A DNA stretch of 51,212 nt from Flavobacteriales bacterium (lineage in GTDB: Bacteria > Bacteroidota > Bacteroidia > Flavobacteriales_G > Salibacteraceae), in contig JAGQYO010000020.1 in assembly GCA_020435995.1 (NCBI GenBank), positions 1 to 51,212 of the forward strand, written 5' to 3'. Under the pieces are notes generated by a model. The model was not told the DNA's origin, did no database searches, and was given only the letters and a program-made list of their open reading frames with translations. Position numbers and translations under genes: made by a program. Shown piece after piece: positions 1-11,500 of this stretch; the first letter of the stretch is position 1; every line of letters starts with the position of its first letter.

Positions 1-3000
1 TACACGCGAACAACAAGGTCTTGTAAGGTTATTGCTACTGACACAGTTACCATAAATCCAAATCCGGTTGCTTCGATTACCAGTTTTGCCACCATTTGTA
101 ACAACACACCCACTTTTACTCTCAAGCAAGGAAAACCTGTAGGCGGGGTTTATTATGGAAGCAACATTACAAATGACTCCATTTATACTGCTCCTACATC
201 GGCTGGCTCTGATGTGGTGAACTACATTTACACCAATGGATTTGGATGTAAGGACTCTAGTTCGAGGGTAGTTACAATTAGCCCTAAGCCTAGCGTAGGT
301 TTTGCGACTTTGGCGGATGTTTGTGCTGATACCCTACCTTTCAATTTGGTGCAAGGGTCGCCTTCTGCTGGTGGATCCGGTTTCTATTCGGGAATTGGAA
401 CCAATAATGGAAAATTCTTTACATCTATAGCCGGAGTGGGTACCCATACTCTTACCTATCACTTTACCACAACTATTGGTTGTACTGATTCAACAACACA
501 AACAATTACTGTTGATTCATTGCCCGTACCTGTGGTTACCTCTACGTATGATGATATTTGTTTGAACGCACCTTCAATTAGCTTGGCTAACATAATGCCT
601 TTGGGTGGTAGTTATAGCGGTAATGGAGTTTCTAGTAGCACGTTCAACCCATTGACGGCAACGGTTGGAACCCATACCATCAGCTGGAACTTTACTGATG
701 CAAACGGTTGTAAAACTGACACGACTTTGCCGATTACGGTTAGACCGAAACCTGCTGTGACGCTCACAGCAAAGGCGGATGTATGTGAGGATGCTAATGA
801 CTTTATTTTGAACAATGGACTTCCTCAAGGTGGTTATTACAAGGGAATTGGTGTTAAGGCCGATAGTGTTTCGTTTAGTCCTTCTAGCGCACTTGCTGGA
901 AACCATTCTTTGAAGTACGTTTATGAAAATACTTATGGTTGTATCGATTCGGCTACTTCTTCTCAAGTAGTGGACACTTTACCAAATGTGTATTTCACAC
1001 AATCGTTGGGTAGAATCTGTTACAATGCTCAAACGGTTGCCATCAATTATGGTACACCGTCATCGCAAGGGTTAGGTATTTATTCAGGTAAGGGAATTGT
1101 AGGAAATATATTAAAAACCACTGTGGCCGACACAGGAGTCCATGTTGTTCGCTACACATTTACCGATGCGAATGGCTGCGTTTCTTTTGCTGATACATCA
1201 ATTATAGTAGACACGATTCCTGTGACGAATTTGGCTACCTTCAACTCGGTTTGTGAAGATGTGGATAGCATTAAGTTAATAGGAGGTACTCCACTTAACG
1301 GGGTTTATTTTGGAAATGGATTTATAAGCAACCCAAGCGCCAACGATTACTACTTAGACGTTAATGGAGGCGGAGCACGTACCGACACCATTTCGTATTC
1401 ATTTGTTGATGGAAACGGCTGTGGGGATACTGCTTCTCAGGTATTTATCGTAAATGATTTACCTGTTGTTTCGCTAAACCTAGGTTTTACAAGTATTTGT
1501 AGAAACACGCCTGTGATTGCCCTTCAGGGTGGTTTGCCAGCGGGAGGTACGTACTCTGGAGCTGGGATAAATAACGGAAATTTCAACTCCAACAATGCGC
1601 CGCTCGGATTGAATCAGATTGTGTACACATTCACAAATTCTAATTCTTGTACCGCTAAGGATACCAATATCATTCAGGTTGATAGCATCCCGCATATTTC
1701 GTTGAGTAGTGTTTCACCTGCGTATTGTGTTACAGATGCACCAGATACGCTCAAATTAGGAACGGGCTTATCAGGAAATGGTAGAGCGTGGTATTCAGGA
1801 AAAGGTATGTTAGCTGATAGCACTAGATTTAGTGCTGTAGCCGCGGGCACGGGAAATCATACCCTCACCTACAATTATGAGCTGAACGGATGTATTAATG
1901 ATACCACCTTTATTGTAAGGGTAAATGCGAATCCTACCGTGAAGTTAAGCCCAATAAATGCAGTTTGTGAAAACGCTGATACCTTTAAACTTACAGGCGG
2001 AACTCCAATTGGAATAGGTGGTACGTATAAGGGAGCTGGGGTGGTCAATGGATTTTATTATCCCAATTTAGCAAGCAATGGTTCTCATACGATCAAGTAT
2101 GTGTTTGTGAACCAAGCTACTAATTGTAGAGACAGCGCGTCACGGGTTGTAACGGTTCATAAACCACCTGTAGTAGCTATGTTAAGCTTCGCTGGCGAAG
2201 TCTGTGCTGATGCATCGCCTTTTAAATTAACCCAAGGTAGCACCACAAGTAGCAACGGAGGTGCAGGTATTTATAAGGGAACAGGTGTAAGTCAAATTGA
2301 TACGACATTTAATCCAACAGTAGCTGGACCTGGATCCCATGAAATTTTCTATATCCACAGCGATACCAACGGTTGTTCGGATTCTGCTTCTAAGTTTATG
2401 ACGGTTAATCCAGTACCGATTACCACATTTAGTTCGATAGGTTCAGTATGTCAGAATGTGGCACCTTTCCCCTTAAATCAAGGTTCAGCCATTTCGTTCT
2501 ACAACAAACACGATGAGTACTACAAGATTGGTGGTGTTAAATTGGCCAATGGGTCTATTTTTAATCCAACAGCATTTCCTGGAGGAAGTACACAAACGGT
2601 AACCTATGTGTTCGAAGATATTAAAGGTTGTGTAGACTCAAGTACCCAAACAGTGGACATTGATACGGTTCCATTGGTTTCATTTGCCTCCCTTCCTGGC
2701 TTTTGTACCAATCAAGGAACTTATAGGTTGACAGAAGGAGCGCCTACTTCGGGAGGTACAGGCTACTACTTTGGTTCAAGTGTTCTGGGTGGAATATTCT
2801 TCCCACAATTTATGGGAGCCGGCACAGATACACTTCGGTATGTTTTCACCGACCTCAACGGTTGTAGTGACACAGCTAAGTCTGGAGTTGGTGTTAAGGC
2901 GGCGCCAAGTATCAACTTATCTGCGTTGGCACCAGTGTGCGAAAACCACGATACCATTTTATTGAATACGGCTATGGTTACGCCTTCGGCTGGATTTGGA

Positions 3001-5559
3001 AAGTATGTTGGGCAGGGTATTGATACCACAAACCACAATGTACTTCGCATTGATTCTTTAAGTGTTGGAACCTATATCATCAAATACGTGCATCAGGATA
3101 CCACTTCGGGTTATACCTGTGCGGATAGTTCTTTCCAATCGATAACGATCAATGCAATTCCAAATGTGCTCTTAAATTCAGCTCCTGATTTCTGTGAAAC
3201 AGAAACCAAATTGCTAAACTTCGGGGTTCCTTCCGGTGGGCTTTTCTACGATAGTTTGATGGCTGTTATTCCTCAAAACAGGTTTGTCGCATCTAATTTT
3301 GGAGTTGGCTCACACAAAGTAACTTATCAGTATGCAGATATTAATGGCTGTATAGATACCCTCTCTACTTATTTAACGGTGCTTTCTTCACCGTCAGTAT
3401 CATTGAACATGGCTGATAGCTCCTTCTGTTTGGCAACTGGCATCGTAAATCTTACTGGTGGTTTGCCTAAAGGAGGAAACTATTTGGGGACTGGAATTTT
3501 CCAGAACCAATTATACACATCAAGTGCTGGAGTAGGTACACATCGGGTTGTATATCGCTTTGCGGATGCCAATGGTTGTGCTTCTACCGATACAGGAAAG
3601 GTACTCATAGTACCCAATCCAGTAGTTAAGGTATCCAACGATACAACCTTGTGTTCTGGTGCTACTATTAAAGTAAAAGCTTATGGATTAGGTCCAAGAG
3701 CTACTTACGATTGGGGAAATGGTCTTATACAAGATTCCATTTCGGTAAGCCCTTCTGTTACTACTACTTACAAGGTACTTGCTACTGATTCTAACAGTTG
3801 TGTAGCGACCAATAAGGTGAAAATTGTGGTAAATTTAGCGATCGGCTTAACCACTTCTAGTCAGAATTCGAAATGCTCTGATACTACGGGTGCGGCCAAT
3901 GTGGTAGCTACGGGTGGATTGCCCCCTTATAACTATTTATGGTCCAATGGAGTGAAGCAAGCGCTCAATTCTAAGTTAAAATCTGGGGTGTATGTGGTTA
4001 CGGTTTCTGATGGAAATAATTGTAACGAAAATGCTTCGGTAACTATTTCTGATGTTGGAGGTGTAACTGTAAACACCAACACGGTGGTACAACCATCTTG
4101 TTTTGGCCTTGCTGATGGATCTATTGATGTGAGTTTGGTTGGTCCTGCTACTAAAATTGAATGGTCGAATGGGTCAACCAATGAAGACCTAAGTGGAGTA
4201 GGAGCAGGTAAGTATCAAATTAAAGTAACCGATGCTAAGGGTTGTTTGACGATTAAGGAATTTATTTTGGAGAATCCAAGCAAGTTAATTTCTGAGCTGA
4301 ACATTACCCAGCCTTCTTGTGGTGATACAAACGGTATTATTGCGCTCAACGTAGCTGGGGGAACTGGTTCTTACACTTTCAAATGGAATACAGGCTCTAC
4401 TAACGATTCGCTTATTGGCATCACAAGTGGGCTTTATAGTGCAGAAATAAAAGATGGTGCAGGCTGCATCGATTCAGTTTTCGCTACCGTGAACGATTCA
4501 GGTGCGCCTGTTATTTTACTTAAACGATTGGTACCCACAAACTGTAACCAAAGCCAAGGTGAAATTTCGATTGTAGTTGCTAGCGATAGCTTAAGATCTG
4601 TTCTGTGGAGCAATGGCGACTCCACAACACAGCTCACTGGTTTGGCCGCAGGCCGATACCATGTTACCGCAAGTGATTTGGCAGGTTGTGCGTCGCATGC
4701 TTCCTATAAAGTAAATCTTATTAAGCCAAGTTCGCAGCCTATATGTATGACAACTGTAGACACCATTACGGGGCTTACTAAGCTGATACAGAATGTAACC
4801 AATGTGAATAAAGTAAGAATTTACACGTCTAATTCAGGAACTGATTTGGGATTATTCCAAGAATTGCCAAGTACACAGAACTTGATTAATGACTTCGCCG
4901 TGTCGTTTGCCGCAGGTACCAAAACTTATGGAATGTCGGTAGTTGATGCTTGTGGAAATGAAAGTGAATTGAGTGCGGTTCACCGTCCGATTTATTTGAT
5001 TTCGAGAGTTGATGTGTCGGGTAATATTTTCTTAGAGTGGTCGCACTACGAAGGATTTACAGTGGTAGATTACGAAATAGTGAGAATGAGCAACAAAGGA
5101 AATGTGGTAGTTAGGTCCCTCACTTATCCTGCTTCGAGTGTGGTTATTTCTGATGAAACTTATGATGGAGATTTTATCAAGTATGTGGTAAGAGCCAAAA
5201 CGCCGGAGAACTGTAGTTCTGACCCGTATTTCAATTATACTTGGTCTAACCTTTCTTCTGACTTCTCAGGATATAATGTGAGAATTGATGAAGGACAATA
5301 CTTGGGTGCATATAGAATTTATCCAAATCCTAACAAAGGTGAATTCAAAATTGAACTTAACGTTGCACAAATAGCCGATGTGAATATTGTTGTTCAAGAT
5401 TTGAGAGGAAGAGTTATTTTGAATGAAACCCATTCGGGAATGACCGGATTTAATGTAATTCCGATACAGCTTACTGGCTTAGCTAATGGTATGTATCAAA
5501 TGATCATTGAAGCTGGAGATGGAGAAAAAATAATTGAAAAAATACAGGTAACCAGATAA
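1..5559 (+). CDS. Giant repeat-rich T9SS-secreted surface protein (5' end outside window)
   Basis: The frame is open from base 1 and already inside a repeat, so the Met at 214 is internal and the true start lies upstream; 1852 residues are visible. About 15 Cys-containing repeats of 75-90 aa run to residue ~1206. Each has a VC-[ND]-A-like Cys early, a G-x-P-x-GG-x-Y-x-G-x-G core, and ends in Y-x-[FY]-x-D-x-NGC followed by V-D-x-x-P. Next come a PKD/Ig-like domain (~1207-1279), four SprB-type repeats (~1280-1578, with WSNG and GxYxVxVxD), an Fn3-like segment (~1579-1757) and a type A T9SS C-terminal sorting domain from YPNPNKGEF (~1773) to the end. By family knowledge it would be exported by Sec, then T9SS, and displayed or released as an adhesin or gliding-related protein. 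The next gene starts 4 bases after the stop. The function of the repeat is inferred only. Confidence 0.9.
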   Translation, partial: YTRTTRSCKVIATDTVTINPNPVASITSFATICNNTPTFTLKQGKPVGGVYYGSNITNDSIYTAPTSAGSDVVNYIYTNGFGCKDSSSRVVTISPKPSVGFATLADVCADTLPFNLVQGSPSAGGSGFYSGIGTNNGKFFTSIAGVGTHTLTYHFTTTIGCTDSTTQTITVDSLPVPVVTSTYDDICLNAPSISLANIMPLGGSYSGNGVSSSTFNPLTATVGTHTISWNFTDANGCKTDTTLPITVRPKPAVTLTAKADVCEDANDFILNNGLPQGGYYKGIGVKADSVSFSPSSALAGNHSLKYVYENTYGCIDSATSSQVVDTLPNVYFTQSLGRICYNAQTVAINYGTPSSQGLGIYSGKGIVGNILKTTVADTGVHVVRYTFTDANGCVSFADTSIIVDTIPVTNLATFNSVCEDVDSIKLIGGTPLNGVYFGNGFISNPSANDYYLDVNGGGARTDTISYSFVDGNGCGDTASQVFIVNDLPVVSLNLGFTSICRNTPVIALQGGLPAGGTYSGAGINNGNFNSNNAPLGLNQIVYTFTNSNSCTAKDTNIIQVDSIPHISLSSVSPAYCVTDAPDTLKLGTGLSGNGRAWYSGKGMLADSTRFSAVAAGTGNHTLTYNYELNGCINDTTFIVRVNANPTVKLSPINAVCENADTFKLTGGTPIGIGGTYKGAGVVNGFYYPNLASNGSHTIKYVFVNQATNCRDSASRVVTVHKPPVVAMLSFAGEVCADASPFKLTQGSTTSSNGGAGIYKGTGVSQIDTTFNPTVAGPGSHEIFYIHSDTNGCSDSASKFMTVNPVPITTFSSIGSVCQNVAPFPLNQGSAISFYNKHDEYYKIGGVKLANGSIFNPTAFPGGSTQTVTYVFEDIKGCVDSSTQTVDIDTVPLVSFASLPGFCTNQGTYRLTEGAPTSGGTGYYFGSSVLGGIFFPQFMGAGTDTLRYVFTDLNGCSDTAKSGVGVKAAPSINLSALAPVCENHDTILLNTAMVTPSAGFGKYVGQGIDTTNHNVLRIDSLSVGTYIIKYVHQDTTSGYTCADSSFQSITINAIPNVLLNSAPDFCETETKLLNFGVPSGGLFYDSLMAVIPQNRFVASNFGVGSHKVTYQYADINGCIDTLSTYLTVLSSPSVSLNMADSSFCLATGIVNLTGGLPKGGNYLGTGIFQNQLYTSSAGVGTHRVVYRFADANGCASTDTGKVLIVPNPVVKVSNDTTLCSGATIKVKAYGLGPRATYDWGNGLIQDSISVSPSVTTTYKVLATDSNSCVATNKVKIVVNLAIGLTTSSQNSKCSDTTGAANVVATGGLPPYNYLWSNGVKQALNSKLKSGVYVVTVSDGNNCNENASVTISDVGGVTVNTNTVVQPSCFGLADGSIDVSLVGPATKIEWSNGSTNEDLSGVGAGKYQIKVTDAKGCLTIKEFILENPSKLISELNITQPSCGDTNGIIALNVAGGTGSYTFKWNTGSTNDSLIGITSGLYSAEIKDGAGCIDSVFATVNDSGAPVILLKRLVPTNCNQSQGEISIVVASDSLRSVLWSNGDSTTQLTGLAAGRYHVTASDLAGCASHASYKVNLIKPSSQPICMTTVDTITGLTKLIQNVTNVNKVRIYTSNSGTDLGLFQELPSTQNLINDFAVSFAAGTKTYGMSVVDACGNESELSAVHRPIYLISRVDVSGNIFLEWSHYEGFTVVDYEIVRMSNKGNVVVRSLTYPASSVVISDETYDGDFIKYVVRAKTPENCSSDPYFNYTWSNLSSDFSGYNVRIDEGQYLGAYRIYPNPNKGEFKIELNVAQIADVNIVVQDLRGRVILNETHSGMTGFNVIPIQLTGLANGMYQMIIEAGDGEKIIEKIQVTR

Positions 5560-5563
5560 TTAG

Positions 5564-8500
5564 ATGAAGTATTTGTTGAGATTTTTTATTCTTAATGTTC
5601 TTTTGGTATTGGGCATGAATGTTAATGCCCAAACGATAGTTGACACAGCGGCTCAAAATAAAAAAGTAGTTTTAGAAGTTTATCGCGGAGCAACCACACC
5701 CTTCGGTGGTTTTGCGGATCATATAGCGGACACGCTTAAAGCTAAAAATCCAACAGTTTTTACCATTATCAATTCATATGAAGGGTCTTTTGCTGGACCA
5801 AGGACCTCAGGACCATATTATTACCCTGATTATAGAACATCTTTTGGTCCTGCAATACAATCTCAGGCTGGAATTCAAGGATGGCCAACAGGCTCAGTAA
5901 ATAGGTCATTGTTTCCAGCAATGGGAATAACTACGAATACTGCCATGGCTCGAAATCAATGGCAACACGCGAGAGATACTATTCTTAATCAACCTTCGCC
6001 TGTAAATGTTGGCGTGATAGCGAGTTACAATTCGAATACAAAAGTAATTACGGCCACAGTTGAAGTTTATTTTACCGATACCATTAGCGATAGCTTGTTC
6101 ATTAATGTCGGTTTTAAGCAAAACAACATCTACGGACCACAAAACGGAGATACAGCCAACTATCCAGCTCGATACGGAGCAAATATTGGTATATACAGAC
6201 ACGATAATGTACTCCGACATTTGGTAACAGGTCAATGGGGTGAACATCTTGACTCCATCAACTATATTAAAGGAACGCTTTGGACAAGAACTTACACTTG
6301 GAGTGTGCCGGATTCTGTAGGAGAAGTGCCTGTTGTAGCGAGCGATTTAGATGTTTTTGCTTTTGTTTCGGGGGTTAGAGAACCTATCATTACAGGTGTT
6401 GGTTCTCAGGTAAATGTTCCAAATATTCCCTTGTCTGGAACTTACACCATTGGAGGAACATCTCCGGATTATGCAACTATTTCTGCCGCAGTGAGCGACC
6501 TCATATCAAAAGGTGTAAATGCCCAAGTGATCTTCAACATCCGCCAAGGCACTTACAACGAACAAGTATTATTGGATTCAATCTTGGGTGCTTCAGCGAC
6601 GAATACCATCACCTTTCAAAGCGATCCAGCAAATACTACGAAACCAGTCATCACTTTTAGTGCAATTAGCGGTTCTGCACCAGCTACCATAGAATTAGAT
6701 GGGGCAGATTATATTACATTTAAAAACCTTGAAATTCGGGCTACAGGATCATCTTACGCCGACGTTTTTCGCTATCAAAATTATACTGATCATATCATAA
6801 TCGACAGTTGCACGATAGTCGGAATTCAGGGTAATGCAAACGCTATCAATCATGGAACCGACAGTACGGATAAGGCCAACCATTGTATTGTGCGAAACTC
6901 TGAAATCATTAACGGTTATTACGGTATTTACGCTTGGGGAGACACTCCGAACAGGGAAGTTGGAAATCAAGTCGTTAATTGTCGTTTTATCAATCCAGTG
7001 GCTTTAGGAGCCCAGTTTTACACACAAGACTCACTGTTGATATCGGGTAATACCGTTGAGTTTGATACCGCAACTATTGCTCAAAAAGGTATTAAAGTGG
7101 TTTCGAGCCTCAATTCTCACATTATTGGAAATAGGATTACGCTTGCTTCCACGGGAGCTACCGAAGGTATTTGGGCCTCACTTACCAGTTTTTCTAGTGC
7201 CCATTGTCAAATTTCGAATAATGTAATTCGCAATAAATTAAGTTCAAGTGCAAGCGAAGAAGGAATTGTAATCAATACCTATGGTGCTGATGTTAATTTT
7301 AATACGGTGCATATTACTTCCACTAATACCACAAATGGGTCGTGCATTCAAATATCTGGTGCTGGCAACACCAATTTAAGAAACAACAATTTTGTAAATA
7401 CTGGAGGCGGCCGTGCTATAACCTTTCCAACTACGGGTACGTCATTTACTTCTGATTATAACAACCTCTATGTTACCGGTGACCATGTAGGGCTTTACAA
7501 CAATTCCAATAAAAGCGATTTACAGACATGGATTTGGACCACAACGTTTGATTCAAATTCGGTAAGCATTAATCCTTTGTTTTTGACCAATGATTCTTTG
7601 GTGCCCAACAATGGATTTCTTAACGATTTGGGTACGCCGATTAGTGGCATCACTACCGATATCAACCAGACTACTAGAAATACAACCAACCCTGATATAG
7701 GAGCTTATGAATTTAATGGAGTGCTTCCGCCAATGGCTGGAATTTATACGGTTGGCGGAACAACGCCCGATTATAGTACGGTATTGGCAGCTGTAAGCGC
7801 TCTCAATTCCAGAGGTGTTTCCGACACAGTAAAGTTTCTTATTCGACAGGGAACTTATACAGACCAAATTATTGTGGATTCTATTGTTGGTGCATCTGCA
7901 AGCCAATGGGTGAAGTTTACATCAGACCCTGCAAATACTACGGATGTGATTGTTGCCGATAATTCAAACGATTACACATGGAAGTTTAACGGAACGGACT
8001 ACGTTACTATTGATGGAATTTCAATAAAAAACACTGGTCAAGGTCACGGTATTTTTATGCGTGGATTGTGTAATTATCTTGCCTTTACAAATAATGATAT
8101 TGAGGTAACAAGGGTAAGCAATCAATACAATGGAGCTATTTATGATTCTAGCGGTATAGCTTCCCTTTCTCATAACATTACTATTTCGGGAAACACAATA
8201 ACTGGAGGCTTTCAGGGCGTATATGCTTATGGTGAAACATTTGGTGATTATCAGTTGAACTGGGATATTTCGAATAATAACATTTCTAACTATGGTTCAA
8301 GTGGAATTTGGGTGACAAGAATCTCTCATTCTAAATGTATTGCAAACAGAATTATTGGCCAACCCAATGTTGTAGGTAGCTATACTGGCATTACATTCCA
8401 ACATTCTATAAAATCTAGGATTGAGCAAAACAACCTTAAGTGTTATGAGTCAATGGGGATTGAAGTTACGGACAACAGTACTGATGATAGTTTGAAGTGT

Positions 8501-11500
8501 ATGGTGACTAATAATGTGGTTTACTCACCACTTGGTACAACGTTTAATAGCACGTCAAGCCCATTAGCCATATCAGGTACAAATACAGAAGTTGCTTTTA
8601 ATACGGTATCATTTACCAACAGCCAATATTCAAATGGTGTGCAGATCGTTAGTTACGGCGGTGCCAACGTTAAATTTAGAAACAACATAGTAGTTAATCG
8701 AGATACTGGTGCAGTGGTGCGCTATATTCAAAACAGCCTACCTACGTTTAGCAATAACCTTTATTATAGCAAAGGAGATTCATTAGGTGTTGTGTTAGAC
8801 TCAACCTCTTTCAATATGAATCCACGCTTTTTGGCCGATACATTGTTAATTCCAGGGATCTCAGAGTTAGAATCAGCAGGAACGCCTATTACGGCAATAA
8901 CGAAAGATATTTTGGACGTTACGAGAAGCACTACCAGTCCAAGTATTGGCGCCTACGAATACACTTATATATGTAATGGCTTGAGCGGAACCTATACCAT
9001 TGGTGGCACATCACCAGATTATGCAACTATATCATCTGCAGTGGCAGACTTAAATAACAAGGGCATCTGTGATGATGTAACCTTTAATATCCGACAAGGG
9101 ACTTACATAGAGCGAATCACGGTTAATGAAATTTATAATGCAGGTGATAGCGGTATGGTTATTTTTCAATCAGATCCGGCAAATACGGCTGAAGTAATAT
9201 TACAAGACTCACTAGACAATATTTCACTTTTTTATTATTGGTTGTTGGATGGAGCCACTCATCTAAAATTTAAAGGATTGACTTTTAATAATAAAAACAA
9301 TGTACCATTTCAAGGTGGAGCGAATGTTGGCATTGTGAAGCTGAAGGATGTTGAAGATATAGAATTTGATGACTGTACATTTAGTCTTATTGGTTCACTA
9401 TCAGCAATATACCAACTTGATTCAGGAAGTATAAAAAATCTATCTGTAAAAAATTGCGATTTTATAGGTGGTTCAGATGGATTGAATTTACAAGGTTCAA
9501 CGGGCGATACAAACTTGGTGATAGAAAACTGCAACTTTACCCAATTTAGATTTAACGGGGTATATGTAGCTTCTTTTGATTCTGTGCGGATGTCCAACAA
9601 TTATGTGCGCAGACTAGGACTAAATTCTTATGGACAGGCTTTATTGATGCAAGGGGTAACCAATGCTAATGTTTATAACAATAAATTCTATTTTGATGCG
9701 GACAATTCACAATCTATTTCCTTTGAAGGTGTCGGATCATCAAGTGGAGAATTCAAATTTTATAACAATCAAATTGCAGGGATTGGACTCCAAGTTAAAG
9801 CCGGCGGAACCAATCTGGATTTTCACCATAACTCAATATCAGGGTCTTCCCCTAACTATGTTGCTGAATTAGCCATTTTTAGTTCAAGATTCCAGAATAA
9901 TCAAGTTGTCAACCAAGATACTGGTCGTGCTGTTTATTTTTTCAGCGGCTCTGGACCCATTTATTCAAACAACAATTTCTTTACTAAAGGTGACACCTTA
10001 GCACAAGTAGCCGCCGTTAAATATGTGGATTTAGCTTCCCTGTCGGGTACCGGATTTGATTCATTATCTGTATCAATAGACCCCCGCTTTAAAAACGACA
10101 GCATTTTAATTCCTCGAGTTCCCGACCTCGAATCCGCTGGAACCCCATTAGCAGGAATCACCACCGACATTCGCGATAGTTTAAGAAGCACCACCGCACC
10201 AAGTATTGGCGCCTACGAATACACCTATGTGTGTGATGGCTTGAGTGGAACCTATACCATTGGTGGCACATCACCAGATTATGCGACCATTTCGGAAGCG
10301 GTAGCAGATTTGAATAACAATGGTATTTGTGATGATGTGATTTTTAATATAGCACCTGGAAACTATGGTGGCCAGCATTGGTTCAATGAAATTTATAATG
10401 CTGGCGATAGTGGAATAGTAACCTTCCAAAAGGATCCAGGCAAAACAGGTACGGTAATCATTGGCGATACTTTAAATACAACTGAGATTATTGGGAGTCT
10501 TTTTACGTTTGACAATTCTGGTTTTGTAACCTTTAAGAACATTGAATTTAATTCTTATGATAATGCTGCATTTGTGTTCGTTAATGATGTTGAACACTTA
10601 ACGATTGACAGCTGCGTCTTAAAAACAGGGAATGTTTTTGATGGGAGAGATAGTCAGAACGATGACGAACATCTTGCTTCGTACATAAAATTAACCAATT
10701 CTAAGATAAAGGCCATTGGAGAAATAAACCGTGGTTCTTCTTGGCGATCTAGAGTAAACCATAGTTGGGAACTTTCGAATAATGATATAACTGCATGGGG
10801 AATTGGCAGCCCGGGATATAGTCGTGTGGACTCATTTATTATTATAAACAACAAGATTGATGCGGCTGATTTTGTTGCTTTCTCAGGAACTAACATTGAG
10901 TTTGCCAAAAATAGGGTGACCGTATCTAGCGGCTATTACACCAAAGGAATTTGGAGTGGCTGGTTAAATAAGGCTAGGATCTATAACAATTCTTTTGATA
11001 TTTATTGTACCTCTAAATCTTATAGAGCCGAGGGTATACATATAAATAGTACCGACACAGTTCACATTTATAATAACACATTTAAAATTGGGCATAAATT
11101 TGAAGGTGTAGAAAATTCAGGTATTCATCTAGCTGATCGGTGGCCTTTTGTAGCTTATGTGTCTAATAACAATATTTCTCTTGAGAGTTCGGGATATGCA
11201 TGGAGATTAACTGGAGATGGTTCTAACCCTGGTGAAAAATTCTTTTCAAATAACAACTTGCACGTACTAGAAGATACACTTGCAGTAAAAGATTATACAA
11301 CCGGTACTTTTACTGCTTTTACTTCCATTTCCGCTTTGAATGTAGCCGGTTTCGATTCCAATTCTGTTTCCGTAAATCCAAATTTCGTTTCAGACACTTT
11401 GCTAAAACCCAATTCACCTCTTTTGGACAGCGGTGGAGTTACCCTACCCGGTATTAGTAAAGACATTAATGATGTGGTAAGAACCTCTCCACCAGATATT

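Noticed and set aside
214..5559. Start of the first giant gene at Met 214
   Set aside because: The frame is open to base 1 and the repeat pattern continues across 214, so the Met is internal and the gene is cut by the window edge.
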